64,000 nt of DNA from an uncultured Sphingomonas sp. (GTDB taxonomy: Bacteria; Pseudomonadota; Alphaproteobacteria; Sphingomonadales; Sphingomonadaceae): assembly GCF_934560975.1 (NCBI RefSeq), contig NZ_CAKTFO010000001.1, positions 186,001 to 250,000 of the forward strand, given 5' to 3'. This document shows, in pieces, positions 43,883 through 53,179 of this stretch; position 1 is the stretch's first letter, and every line of letters starts with the position of its first letter. Both the position numbers and the translations under genes were made by a program. The notes beneath the pieces are model-generated. The model was not told the origin of the DNA. It worked only from the letters and a program-made list of their open reading frames with translations, and searched no databases.

Positions 43883-46800
43883 CTACCGCCCCAGCAAGGT
43901 GCGCGCCTGGGTCGCGATCTGCGCCAGCATCGCGGCGGTCGGCACGGGCTCCTGACGGACACGTTCGATCAGGGTACGGAACTGGTCCACTCCCGTCCGG
44001 TGCGCAGCGAGCCACTGATCGACCGCCTGCATCGGATCGGTGCCACGGATGCGAGCGATGAATTCCAGCCGCAATTGCTCGAACTCGCGCGCCAGCCCGG
44101 CGGCCAGCAGCCGCTCCCATGGATCGGCGGGCACGAAGCGCAGGGTCGCCCCCTTGGCCCAATCCAGCCCGAGCGCCTCGCCCAGCCGCACATAGGAGTG
44201 GGTGATCGCCGCTTCGTCCACCCCGATCCGCGCGGCAAGGCCGGCCGTGCCGATCGCCCCGTCCAGCGTGTGGAGGCGAACGATGGCGTCGACGATCGAC
44301 GCATCCACGCCGTCGCCGGACAGCCGCAAGCGCAGCGCGTCGGACCCGGCAAGGGCCTCGGGCCGCAGGAATTGGTCCAGCCCGGCTTGCAACCGGTCGA
44401 GCCCAGGCTGCAACTGGTCGTGCAATGCCGCCGGAGCGATCGTGCCGCCGGCGGCCTGCAACAGGTCCGCGACGTGCAGCCGCGCGGCGTGGCCGGCGGC
44501 GTCCAGCAAGGCGAGGCGCGAGGCTTCGTCCATGTCGGCCTGCTCGATCGTGGCGAACAGGCTTTCCAGGTTCAGCAGCGCATCGACGGTGAAATAGGCC
44601 GCCGCGACCTGCGCCAGGCCCACGCCTTCCTCCTCCGCCACCTCGAACGGAGCGACCAGACCCAACCGGTTGACGACGCCGTTCGCCGCCTTGGTGGCGA
44701 TTATCGCCGGGCGCAGGCGGTGATCCTCGATCGCCTGGCCGAAGCGCGCCTGCATGGCCGGGGGGAACGCACCCTTGAGCAGGCCGTCGAACAGCGGATC
44801 GGTGGCAATGTCGCTCGCCTCGATCGCGGCCTGCAGTGCGAGCTTGCCGTGGCTCAGGATCACCGCCAGTTCCGGACGGGTCAGGCCGTGGCCTTCCTGC
44901 GCGCGGCGGAGCAGGGCCGTGTTGGTGTCGAGCCCGTCCACCGCGCGGTCGATGCGGCCGGTCGCCTCCAGCGTTTCCACCACGCGCAGCTGCGCCGGAA
45001 CCGCGCCCGCGCCGCCGCGGTCGGCCAGGCTGAGGCCTAGCGTCTGGAGGCGGTTATCCTCCAGCACCAGATGGGCGACATCGTCCGTCATTTCGACCAG
45101 CACGGCGTTGCGACCCTCGAACGACAGCCGGCCCTCGATCATCTCGCGGTTCAGCGCGATCTTGATGTTGACCTCATTGTCCGAACAGTCGACGCCCGCC
45201 GAATTGTCGATGAAGTCGGTGTTGATGCGGCCGCCGGCAAAGGCGAACTCGATCCGCCCGGCCTGGGTGACGCCCAGATTGGCGCCTTCGCCGATCACCC
45301 GGGCGCGCAACTCCGCGCCATTGACGCGATGGGCGTCGTTGGCGGGATCGCCCACTTCGGCATTGTTCTGGCCGGCTGCCTTTACATAGGTGCCGATGCC
45401 GCCGAACCACAACAGGTCGACCGGCGCCTTGAGGATGGCCGAGATCAGCGCGGACGGGTCCAGCGCACTGTCGGCCACGCCCAGCACCGCCTGGATCTGC
45501 GGCGACAATGCGATGCTCTTCTGCGTGCGCGGGAACACGCCCCCGCCGGGCGAGATCAGCGACGTGTCGTAATCCGCCCAGGACGAACGCGGCAGCGCGA
45601 ACATGCGGTCGCGCTCCGCCCAGCTCGCCGCCGGATCGGGGTCGGGATCGAGGAAGATGTGGCGATGATCGAACGCGGCCACCAGTTTCAGGCTCTTCGA
45701 CAGCAGCATGCCGTTGCCGAACACGTCGCCCGACATGTCGCCGCAGCCGACGACCCGCACCGGATCCGCCTGAACGTCCACGCCGCGCTCACGGAAATGG
45801 CGCTGGACCGAGACCCAGCCGCCGCGCGCGGTGATGCCCATCGCCTTGTGGTCGTAGCCATAGCTGCCACCGCTGGCGAAGGCGTCGCCCAGCCAGAAGC
45901 CGCGCTCGGTCGCGATCGCATTGGCGATGTCGGAGAAGGTCGCGGTGCCCTTGTCGGCGGCGACGACGAAATAGGGATCCTCGCCGTCCAGCACGCGCAC
46001 CTGATCCGGATGCACCACCTGCCCTTCGACGAGATTGTCGGTGATCGACAGCAGGGTGCGGATGAAGATGCGGTAGCTTTCGGTGCCCTCCGCCAGCCAG
46101 GCGTCGCGATCGGCGGAGGAGGGGAGCTGCTTGGGATAGAAGCCGCCCTTGGCGCCGGTCGGCACGATCACGGCATTCTTCACCACCTGCGCCTTCATCA
46201 GGCCCAGGATTTCGGTGCGGAAATCGTCGCGCCGGTCGGACCAGCGCAGGCCGCCGCGCGCGATCGGACCACCGCGCAGGTGGATGCCCTCCACACGCGG
46301 GCTGTAGACCCAGATTTCCCGCCACGGCAGCGGCTTGGGCAGGCCCGGCACGCGCGCGGATTCCAGCTTGAAGGCCAGCGCCTCCGCGGCGGCGGGCGCG
46401 AAGGCGTTGGTGCGCAGGATCGCACGAACCAGCCCGGCCAGGCTGCGCAGGATGCGGTCATCCTCGATCGAGGCGACCTGCGCCAGGGCCGCATCCAGCG
46501 CCTGCTCCGCCGCGTCGGCATCCGCCGTGGCGGCGGGGTCGTGGCGTGCGTCGAACAGCGCCACCAGCGCGCGCGCGACATCGGCGGACCGCTGAAGCGC
46601 GCCGGCAACCGTGGCCAGGCCGAACGGCAGGCCGGTCTGGCGCAGGTAGCGGAACCAGGCCCGCACCAGCACCACCGCGCGGGGTTCCAGCCCCACCCCC
46701 GCGATCAGGGCGTTGAACGCATCATTCTCGGCCTGTCCTGCCAGCACGGCGGCCATGGCGGATTCGGCCGCGTCGGCGTGCGTGACCAGCGCATCGGCCG

Positions 46801-48529
46801 CATCGGCGTCGGCGGCTTCGACCAGGAAATCGTGCAGGTGCGCGCTGCCGTCGCCCAGCGCGGTCGGCAGCTCCTCCAGCACGCGAAAGCCGAAATTCTC
46901 CAGCACCGGCACCGCTTCGGACAGCGGGATCAGCCCGCCCAGACGATACGCCTTCAGCCGCAGGCGTGCGCCATCTTCCCCGGCCGTGCGATACAGCCGC
47001 ACCGATCGCGCGCCCTCGTCGGTCAGGTCGCCCAGGCGCAACGTATCGGCCGCGCCCTGATCCACCCCGTTGCGGGCGCGATAGTCGGCGGGAAAGCGGC
47101 CCGCCCACTCGATCACCAGCCGGGCGGCGCGGGTTGCGCCCACCGTATGGCCGAGCGCCGATTCGATGCCGGGTGCCCAGCCGCGCAGCATGGCTTCCAG
47201 CTGCCGATCCAGCGCGTCCGCATCGGGCAGGATGGCATCGACCGGCAGGTCCAGCGTGTAGCGGATCAGGGCGAGGTCGCCTTCGCCCAGGTCCAGCGCC
47301 CAGCCGATTATGGGTGCGCCGGCCGCCTGCGACAGCATCGCCGCGATCGCCTCGCGCTGGCGCGTCGAGAAAGCCTCACGCGGCAGCCACACGAAGGCGA
47401 ACAGGTGACGTCGCAGCGGGCCGGGGGCCAGCACCAGCTTTGGCCGGGGGCGATCGGCCAGGCTCATCGCGGTCAGCGCCACATGCTCCAGCACCGGCGC
47501 GTCGAAACTGGTCAGCAAGTCGTGCGGCAGGTCCGACAAGGCGTGGCGCAACGCCTTGCCCGCATGGCCGCCGGGGTCGAAGTCGTAACGCTCCTCGATC
47601 GCGGCCAGCCGCGTCCGCAGCACCGGCACCTTGTCCGATGGCGATCGCAGCGCCGCGCTGGTCCACAGGCCGGCGTGGAGCGACAGGCCGGCAATGACGC
47701 CATTCTCCCGCACCGGCACCACCAGCAGGTCGAGCGGGGCCCGGCGATGCACGGTCGCCTCGCGGTTGCTCTTCATCACCAGCGGGGCAGCGCCACCCTC
47801 GTCGAACCAGGCATAAGCGGCGGCGCGTGCCACGTCGGACCACAAGGCGATCGGACCGACGCGCGCGATGCCGAGATCGCCCTGCGTGCTGCCATTCCGC
47901 TGCTCCACCTGATGGCCGAGCAGGGTGAAATGCCGTTCCAGGAACCAGCGGAGCAGGGCCGCGCCCTCGCCATCCGGCAGGGTCTGCGCCGCGTCGCGCA
48001 TCGCGAGTTGCAGGCGCGGCCAGTCCGTCACGGCGGCGCGAACATCGCCCAGCACGTCGACGATCTCGCTTTCCAGCACCCGCCGCAGCTTTGCGTCGAC
48101 CCGGTCGGTTTCCATGTAAATCATGGATTCGCGCCGTTCACCGCTGGCGTCGTGATCGGGGATGGCCACCAGCGCGCCGTCCCCGTCACGGCGGACCGGC
48201 AAAACGGGGTGGAGCAGGCGGTGAATATCGATCCCGTGCGTGGCCAGGGTGGCCGCCACCGAGTCCACCAGGAACGGCATGTCGTCATTGACGATGCCCA
48301 GCCGCATCCGCCGGTGAACGCCGTCCGTCTCAAGCGGGGCCAAGGCCACCGCCGCGCTGCCGACGATGCGCCGTGCCGCCACGCCACCCAGGAAGGTCGC
48401 CGCATCGACACGCGCGGCGCCGTCGAACCCGTCCAGTTCGCCGGGCAGGGCGCCATGGACCAACGCCGCGGCGATCGCTTGCGTCGCCTCCTCTCCGGTG
48501 CGGGGGGCAGCAAGCTCGCTATTCGTCAT
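43883..48529 (-). CDS. gdhB: NAD-specific glutamate dehydrogenase, large (180-kDa) class
   Basis: 1548 residues from the ATG at 48529 (MTNSELAAPRTGEEATQAIA); in-frame sequence upstream is arginine/proline-rich and unlikely to be translated. Length and architecture match the large bacterial NAD-GDH: ACT-like N-terminal repeats (LGIVNDDMPFLVDSVAATLA), a helical middle, and a catalytic core with IARGGLRWSDRRDDFRTEI and VIVPTGAKGGFYPKQLP near residue 796 holding the catalytic lysine. IGEGANLGVTQAGRIEFA and FIDNSAGVDCSDNEVNIK close the NAD domain. It deaminates glutamate to 2-oxoglutarate, mainly for catabolism. The gene stands alone, with the PAS-domain gene about 100 bases upstream on the same strand. 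Confidence 0.96.
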   Translation of the reverse strand: MTNSELAAPRTGEEATQAIAAALVHGALPGELDGFDGAARVDAATFLGGVAARRIVGSAAVALAPLETDGVHRRMRLGIVNDDMPFLVDSVAATLATHGIDIHRLLHPVLPVRRDGDGALVAIPDHDASGERRESMIYMETDRVDAKLRRVLESEIVDVLGDVRAAVTDWPRLQLAMRDAAQTLPDGEGAALLRWFLERHFTLLGHQVEQRNGSTQGDLGIARVGPIALWSDVARAAAYAWFDEGGAAPLVMKSNREATVHRRAPLDLLVVPVRENGVIAGLSLHAGLWTSAALRSPSDKVPVLRTRLAAIEERYDFDPGGHAGKALRHALSDLPHDLLTSFDAPVLEHVALTAMSLADRPRPKLVLAPGPLRRHLFAFVWLPREAFSTRQREAIAAMLSQAAGAPIIGWALDLGEGDLALIRYTLDLPVDAILPDADALDRQLEAMLRGWAPGIESALGHTVGATRAARLVIEWAGRFPADYRARNGVDQGAADTLRLGDLTDEGARSVRLYRTAGEDGARLRLKAYRLGGLIPLSEAVPVLENFGFRVLEELPTALGDGSAHLHDFLVEAADADAADALVTHADAAESAMAAVLAGQAENDAFNALIAGVGLEPRAVVLVRAWFRYLRQTGLPFGLATVAGALQRSADVARALVALFDARHDPAATADADAAEQALDAALAQVASIEDDRILRSLAGLVRAILRTNAFAPAAAEALAFKLESARVPGLPKPLPWREIWVYSPRVEGIHLRGGPIARGGLRWSDRRDDFRTEILGLMKAQVVKNAVIVPTGAKGGFYPKQLPSSADRDAWLAEGTESYRIFIRTLLSITDNLVEGQVVHPDQVRVLDGEDPYFVVAADKGTATFSDIANAIATERGFWLGDAFASGGSYGYDHKAMGITARGGWVSVQRHFRERGVDVQADPVRVVGCGDMSGDVFGNGMLLSKSLKLVAAFDHRHIFLDPDPDPAASWAERDRMFALPRSSWADYDTSLISPGGGVFPRTQKSIALSPQIQAVLGVADSALDPSALISAILKAPVDLLWFGGIGTYVKAAGQNNAEVGDPANDAHRVNGAELRARVIGEGANLGVTQAGRIEFAFAGGRINTDFIDNSAGVDCSDNEVNIKIALNREMIEGRLSFEGRNAVLVEMTDDVAHLVLEDNRLQTLGLSLADRGGAGAVPAQLRVVETLEATGRIDRAVDGLDTNTALLRRAQEGHGLTRPELAVILSHGKLALQAAIEASDIATDPLFDGLLKGAFPPAMQARFGQAIEDHRLRPAIIATKAANGVVNRLGLVAPFEVAEEEGVGLAQVAAAYFTVDALLNLESLFATIEQADMDEASRLALLDAAGHAARLHVADLLQAAGGTIAPAALHDQLQPGLDRLQAGLDQFLRPEALAGSDALRLRLSGDGVDASIVDAIVRLHTLDGAIGTAGLAARIGVDEAAITHSYVRLGEALGLDWAKGATLRFVPADPWERLLAAGLAREFEQLRLEFIARIRGTDPMQAVDQWLAAHRTGVDQFRTLIERVRQEPVPTAAMLAQIATQARTLLGR

Positions 48530-48632
48530 TCGGCTCTCCGGCACGCTCAGCGGCGGGGGCCGCATGCGCCTGTGTCGACTATGACCATGCCTATGCGCCT
48601 GCGGATGGCAGGGGGCAAGCCGTGGCGGCGTG

Positions 48633-49853
48633 TCAGGCGGCGCGGACCCGCGCGATCGCCGCATCCGTTAGCGGCGCGGCGGAGGGGACCGACGCGATCA
48701 CGTCCACCCCGCGCGCCGCGCGACGTCCGAGCAGCAGCAGCATGTCATTCTCGATCGGGCTCAACGCCACATGGCCGAGCGCGGGGCGGGACACCATCCA
48801 GTCCCAGGTGTCGCCGCGCTGGCGCAGCCGCGCATCCTGTCGCCGCGCGCGCCGTTCGGCCGCCGTCGCCGCGACGACGCCACCGGCCTGATGGTCAAGC
48901 CAAGGACCGAACTGCGCCGGACCAAGGCCTAGGCGGGCGGCATGGTCGAGGGCGAAGGCATAGCGCCGGTACTGGATGCGGCTCAGCGCGAAGGCGGGGC
49001 CACCGAAGATCAGGGCGATTACGTTGCGCGCGGTCGCCGCCGTGCGCACCTCCGCCGATCGGGCAAGTGCTGCAAACGCCGCCGGATCGTTGCGCGCCTC
49101 CAGCAGCAGGTCGTGGGCGATGCCCAGCGCGGCGTGGAGGCTGGCCGTGCTGCGGGTCCGATCGGCCTGCGCCAGCGCGGCCCAGGTGCGCGCGCCGGTA
49201 AGACGTTGCGGCAAAGTCTGACCGGTGCGCGGAGCAGGGCGCGCGGCGGCTCCCGGCCCATCACCCCATACCGACGTGGCCGGCACCAAGCGGCGGCTGC
49301 TGAACGCGCTGGTGACGGCGGCGGTGATGTCGGACAGGCCGTCCACCACTGCCAGCATCTTCCAGCTGATCACGCCATAAACGGCCGATAGGGCGCCATC
49401 GTCATCGGCGAAGGGCAGCAGGATACCGCGATGCAGCATCGGCGCACCGTCATGCCGCGCAAGCTCCGCCTCGAACCCGATCGGCGCACCATGGCTGGCA
49501 ATCTCCCCAAATCGGCGCAGCAATTCCGACAGCAACGTCTCCGCCGGCACCTCACTCACGTCGGGTCGTGCGGGCGCAATGCCCGCCTCGTCGCGCAGCG
49601 CGCGGCCGAGAAAGGCGATGGTGGGCTGCCGCTCCGCGCCCACCAGTTCGATCAGCACGCTGTGTCCGGCGAAATCATCGAGATGGCCGGGGTCGAGGTC
49701 GGCCAGCAACGGCATCCGCCGCCCGCGCAGCAAGGAAACCCAATGATCGTAGGCGCGCGCATGCAGCCGCCGCTCCCGCCCGAAGACCGCGTCGGGGCCC
49801 ACACCCGTCCCGCTCGCCATCGCGCCACTGAAATCTACGCCTGGATCGTCCAT
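48633..49853 (-). CDS. PAS-domain protein of unknown function
   Basis: 406 residues. The first 180 residues look like a PAS_5-type sensor: LHARAYDHWVSLLRGRRMPL, ADLDPGHLDDFAGHSVLIEL, FLGRALRDEAG, and LLPFADDDGALSAVYGVISW, a pattern seen in short alphaproteobacterial PAS proteins. The remainder is alpha-helical and Ala/Arg-rich with no histidine-kinase, GGDEF or EAL motif. A flavin, heme or other ligand is possible but no binding residue can be named. GGCGG before the ATG at 49853 supports the start. It is next to gdh on the same strand, so it could sense nitrogen or energy status, though this is only positional. Confidence 0.65.
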   Translation of the reverse strand: MDDPGVDFSGAMASGTGVGPDAVFGRERRLHARAYDHWVSLLRGRRMPLLADLDPGHLDDFAGHSVLIELVGAERQPTIAFLGRALRDEAGIAPARPDVSEVPAETLLSELLRRFGEIASHGAPIGFEAELARHDGAPMLHRGILLPFADDDGALSAVYGVISWKMLAVVDGLSDITAAVTSAFSSRRLVPATSVWGDGPGAAARPAPRTGQTLPQRLTGARTWAALAQADRTRSTASLHAALGIAHDLLLEARNDPAAFAALARSAEVRTAATARNVIALIFGGPAFALSRIQYRRYAFALDHAARLGLGPAQFGPWLDHQAGGVVAATAAERRARRQDARLRQRGDTWDWMVSRPALGHVALSPIENDMLLLLGRRAARGVDVIASVPSAAPLTDAAIARVRAA

Positions 49854-49966
49854 GTCGCCGCCTGCTTTTCCGCCTTGCTCGATCCTGTGGCCGCGGTGGT
49901 TTAGGAAGAATGAAGGACAACAGCCTCTTGTGCTGGACCTTTTCCGTTGGTAACGCCCCTCCCGAC

Positions 49967-50042
49967 GCCGCCTTAGCTCAGCTGGTAGAGCATCGCATTC
50001 GTAATGCGGGGGTCACAGGTTCGAGTCCTGTAGGCGGCACCA
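49967..50042 (+). tRNA. tRNA-Thr (anticodon CGT)
   Basis: Acceptor GCCGCCT (49967-49973) pairs with AGGCGGC (50032-50038), discriminator A and encoded CCA at 50040-50042. The D stem is GCTC/GAGC, the anticodon loop TTCGTAA places CGT at 50000-50002, and the T arm ACAGG/CCTGT carries TTCGAGT. It reads ACG codons, common in GC-rich genomes. Confidence 0.97.
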
Positions 50043-50172
50043 TCCCAGACATTTTGAATGTGCCGTCGCCACGATCCGTATGCTCGTGTGGTGTGGGCCT
50101 TGCGCACCGCGGTGGACCGGCATGGACGCCGCCGGCCGGGGTGGCCGACGCCGTCCGTGACAGGGGCCTGGA

Positions 50173-50799
50173 TCAGGCGAAGTCGGGCGCGGCGGTCTGT
50201 CGCCGCCGCATGGCTGCGCCGATGGCGCCGAAGCCGGCGAGCATCATCGCCCAGGCGGCCGGTTCCGGAATGGCTGCGGTCGCCTCGTCCAGCACCACAT
50301 TGTCGATCGCGAAGGCGCTGTCCGCGCTGATTCGCACACTGCTCACAAAAGCGTTGATACCGAAGGTCTGGAAACCCGGCGCATTGTCGAATGCGCGCGT
50401 CAGCGAAAAGGCGTCGCCGTCCAGGGTGAAGGTGGCAAGGCCGCCGGGGAAGGACGCATTCTGGTCGTCATAGGCGAAGGTCAGATCCACCGCGTTGAAG
50501 GCGAAAACGCCGCCATCCGTCCGGGTGATGGTGATGCCGGGGTCGGAGCGGTTGGGGACGATGCTGGTGCCGCCGAAATCGGGATTGTTGGTGCTCTGGC
50601 GCGGATAGACGAGGATCGGCGGCAGCCCGAATGGATCGGTAGCGGTGAAGGTATAGTCTCCGATCACCAGCGGCGATGCGATTCCCTTCGGCCCTGGATT
50701 GGTCTCGCCATCGAAGCCGAGTGTTTCAAAGTCGATCGTGACGGCATGTGCGGATGCCGGGGCAAGCGCAAGGATGACGGCAAAGGCTAGATGGCGCAT
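50173..50799 (-). CDS. PEPxxWA-CTERM sorted exported protein
   Basis: 208 residues from the ATG at 50799 (GGGAG lies 8 bases before it). A signal peptide (MRHLAFAVILALAPASAHA) is followed by a beta-rich secreted domain (VTIDFETLGFDGET, GVFAFNAVDLTFAYDD, VRISADSAFAIDNVVLDE) resembling the carbohydrate-binding-like folds common in such proteins. The C-terminus PEPAAWAMMLAGFGAIGAAM followed by RRRQ is a textbook PEP-CTERM anchor of the sphingomonad PEPxxWA type: motif, membrane helix, basic cluster. Exosortase would cut and attach it to the envelope or EPS. No exosortase gene is in the window. It is divergent from the glyoxalase gene. Confidence 0.9.
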   Translation of the reverse strand: MRHLAFAVILALAPASAHAVTIDFETLGFDGETNPGPKGIASPLVIGDYTFTATDPFGLPPILVYPRQSTNNPDFGGTSIVPNRSDPGITITRTDGGVFAFNAVDLTFAYDDQNASFPGGLATFTLDGDAFSLTRAFDNAPGFQTFGINAFVSSVRISADSAFAIDNVVLDEATAAIPEPAAWAMMLAGFGAIGAAMRRRQTAAPDFA

Positions 50800-50894
50800 A
50801 TGACGAACTCCCAAGGCCCCCCGGCCGGCGGGAGTAATCCCATGTTAACCAGGATCGCCACAGTCCCCGAACCGGTCGCCCGGCACCCCCATTT

Positions 50895-50904
50895 GGGGGG
50901 GGGG
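50895..50904. repeat. 10-base poly-G tract in a divergent intergenic region
   Basis: Ten consecutive G, 5' of it CCCCC and ATTT, so the first part also forms a CCCCCATTTGGGGG hairpin (50886-50899). It lies about 95 bases upstream of the PEP-CTERM start and about 115 bases upstream of the glyoxalase start, where length changes could alter promoter spacing for either gene. Confidence 0.6.
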
Positions 50905-51020
50905 CTGCGCATCGTCGGTGCTGTGGGGCATAAGCATGATCGAGACAGGCGGCAACGCGATCGCGCGTGCGCATGGCAGCGATGTGGACGCGCGATGGAC
51001 GCTCGCCTAGAAACAGGGAC

Positions 51021-51533
51021 ATGACCCGCGCACCCGGCACCGAAGGATTTGTGTTCAACCAGACCATGCTGCGCATCCGCGATCCGGAGGCGTCGATCGG
51101 CTTCTATCGCGATGTGCTGGGCATGACCCTGCTGCAGAAACTCGACTTCGAGGAGATGCGCTTCTCGCTCTTTTTCCTCGCTTATCTGAACGAGGGTGAG
51201 GACGTGCCGGCGGATCCGGCGGAGCGGGCGCGCTTCATCTTCACGCGCGAAACCACGCTGGAACTGACCCACAATTGGGGAACGGAGAGCGACCCCGACT
51301 TCGCCGGCTATCACCACGGCAATGCAGAGCCGCGCGGCTTCGGCCATCTCGGCATCAGCGTGCCCGACGTGGCGGCGGCCTGCGCCCGGTTCGAGCAACT
51401 CGGCGTGCCGTTCAAGAAGCGCCCGCACGAGGGCAAGATGAAGGACATCGCCTTCATCCTCGATCCCGACGGCTATTGGATCGAGATCCTGTCACCCAAC
51501 GGCATGACGGGCGCGGTCACCGCGGCGGGCTAG
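51021..51533 (+). CDS. gloA: Lactoylglutathione lyase (glyoxalase I)
   Basis: 170 residues from the ATG at 51021 preceded by CAGGGAC. The two beta-alpha-beta-beta-beta units of a short glyoxalase I are clear: FNQTMLRIRDPEASIGFYRD, LGMTLLQKLDFEEMRFSLFF, LELTHNWGTE, GHLGISVPDVAAACARFEQL, and ILDPDGYWIEILSP. The likely metal ligands are the Gln in FNQTM, the His in GHLG and ELTH, and the Glu in WIEI. It converts the glutathione adduct of methylglyoxal to S-lactoylglutathione. Alternatives such as other VOC-fold enzymes are less likely given the ligand set. Confidence 0.93.
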   Translation: MTRAPGTEGFVFNQTMLRIRDPEASIGFYRDVLGMTLLQKLDFEEMRFSLFFLAYLNEGEDVPADPAERARFIFTRETTLELTHNWGTESDPDFAGYHHGNAEPRGFGHLGISVPDVAAACARFEQLGVPFKKRPHEGKMKDIAFILDPDGYWIEILSPNGMTGAVTAAG

Positions 51534-51647
51534 CACGGACGCGCCCACCACCAGAACGCAATCCCGTCAAAGCCCGTCGCCATGTCGACTGCGGCGAGTT
51601 GTGATGGAGCGTCGAGCTTCGTTCGATTGCCGTTGGGTGAAATCCGG

Positions 51648-53114
51648 TCAGGCCGCCGCGCCCGGCACCGCTTCCGGCTCGGTGGTCCAGCCCAGTTGGG
51701 GGATGGCGGCGGTGCGGCGGCCGCGCAGGTCGACGCGCAGCGCGATGTAGTTCTTGCTTTCCATGTAGGCGAGCAGGCGGCGGATGCGGCCGAGCGACTG
51801 CGTGCCGTAGACGCGGGCAATGTCGTCGTCGGAGGGGCAGGGCGCCTGATCGCGGGCGGCACGCGCGATGGTCATGAACACGCCGAGCATATCTTCCGGC
51901 ACGCTTTCCGCCAGTTGCAGCGCGGTCGCCCAGCTTTCGTCCGCCAGTTCGGCCGAGAAGATACCCGCACGCGCCAGCGCCAGCCGCCGCGCGAACACCG
52001 GTGGGGAGAAGGGCGGCAGGGCCACGCCCCGCATCCGGCAGCGCAGCCCGAAATCGTGAAACAGCGCCCCCGGCGCGCGCAGCTCGTCCCTATCCGCCAC
52101 CATGTCGGCCAGCACGGCGTCGATTGTCTCCGGCGAGGGCGGGACGGGCGGCTCGCCGTCGTCCGCCGGCTCCGATCGCTCGGCGGCGAGCCGGGCGAGG
52201 AGATGGTCGACCGGCTCCACCTGGCGAGGCAGCGGGGGGGGCGGGGGCGGCGCTTCCGGCTCCAGCATGTCGAACAAGAGAGCCTGGCGGTCGCCCTGGT
52301 CCAGGCTGGGCAGGGGCGCGAGCGCGAAGGAGCCGCCGGCGCCGCTCGTCTTCACCTCCCCGATATGGACCAGGAACGGGCGGCGGGCGAGCGCCGGGCC
52401 GAGCGCCAGGAACTGCCCGCGCGCAAGGTCGCGGATCTGCTCCGCCTGCCGCCGCTCCATGCCGAGCAGGTCGGCGGCCCGAACCATGTCGATGTCGAGA
52501 AAGGTGCGCCCCATCAGGAAGTTGGACGCTTCCGCCGCGACATTCTTGGCGAGCTTGGCCAGGCGCTGGGTCGCGATCACGCCCGCCAGGCCACGCTTGC
52601 GGCCGCGGCACATCAGGTTGGTCATGGCGGCGAGCGAGACGCGGCGGGCATCCTCCGCTACTTCGCCGGCGGCGGCGGGCGCGAACAATTGCGCCTCGTC
52701 CACCACCACCAGCGCCGGATACCATTGGTCCCGCGGGGCATCGAACAGGCGGTTGAGGAACGCGCCGGCGCAGCGCAGTTGCGCATCGACCTCCAGCCCC
52801 TCCATGTTCAGCACGACCGAGATACGATGCTGGCGGACGCGCGCGGCGATGCTGGCGCTTTCGGCTTCGGTATAGTCCGCCGCCTCGATCACCAGATGGC
52901 CGAAGGCTTCGGCCAGCGTGACGAAATCGCCTTCGGGATCGATCACCACCTGCTGCACATAGCCGGCGCTCTGCTCCAGCAGGCGGCGGAGCAGGTGGGA
53001 CTTGCCGGACCCGGAATTGCCTTGCACCAGCAGGCGGCTGGCGAGCAGTTCTTCAAGGTCGAGCCGCGCCCGCCCGCCGTCCGGCGTGTTGCCCATTTCG
53101 ATGTCGGTGGCCAT
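51648..53114 (-). CDS. HerA/FtsK-like P-loop ATPase (DUF87 family)
   Basis: 488 residues from the ATG at 53114 (AAAGG six bases before it); a TTG at 53150 is a weaker alternative. Walker A is GNSGSGKSHLL near residue 31-38 and ALVVVDEAQLFAP near residue 135 is a Walker B with the following acid. RCAGAFLNRLFDAPRDQWYP and GVIATQRLAKLAKNVAAEAS are typical of HerA-type hexameric ATPases; a C-terminal part with IARVYGTQSLGRIRRLLAYM looks like a winged helix. HerA works with NurA in archaea; bacterial relatives have varied roles. No NurA partner is nearby. The middle contains a proline-rich linker coded by an 8-base C run. It follows the FrhB-like gene by about 65 bases on the same strand. Confidence 0.75.
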   Translation of the reverse strand: MATDIEMGNTPDGGRARLDLEELLASRLLVQGNSGSGKSHLLRRLLEQSAGYVQQVVIDPEGDFVTLAEAFGHLVIEAADYTEAESASIAARVRQHRISVVLNMEGLEVDAQLRCAGAFLNRLFDAPRDQWYPALVVVDEAQLFAPAAAGEVAEDARRVSLAAMTNLMCRGRKRGLAGVIATQRLAKLAKNVAAEASNFLMGRTFLDIDMVRAADLLGMERRQAEQIRDLARGQFLALGPALARRPFLVHIGEVKTSGAGGSFALAPLPSLDQGDRQALLFDMLEPEAPPPPPPLPRQVEPVDHLLARLAAERSEPADDGEPPVPPSPETIDAVLADMVADRDELRAPGALFHDFGLRCRMRGVALPPFSPPVFARRLALARAGIFSAELADESWATALQLAESVPEDMLGVFMTIARAARDQAPCPSDDDIARVYGTQSLGRIRRLLAYMESKNYIALRVDLRGRRTAAIPQLGWTTEPEAVPGAAA

Positions 53115-53179
53115 GCGCGGCCTTTGCCGGATCGAATCCGCGAAGGGCAACCCAACTCATCGCAAACGGCACCATAACC

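Noticed and set aside
45071..49201. A 1376-codon open frame on the plus strand opposite the glutamate dehydrogenase gene
   Set aside because: It is the antisense reading of the gdh gene: composition is Arg/Gly/Gln/His-biased, no ribosome site or domain is visible, and GC-rich genes commonly leave long open antisense frames.
36347..50042. Insertions at the tRNA-His or tRNA-Thr genes
   Set aside because: Both tRNA 3' ends are followed by ordinary unique sequence without an integrase or a repeated tRNA fragment.
52231..52250. An 8-base G run in the HerA-like ATPase as a switch
   Set aside because: Eight bases coding for a proline linker is common in GC-rich genes and shorter than typical phase-variable tracts, so it is only mentioned with the gene.
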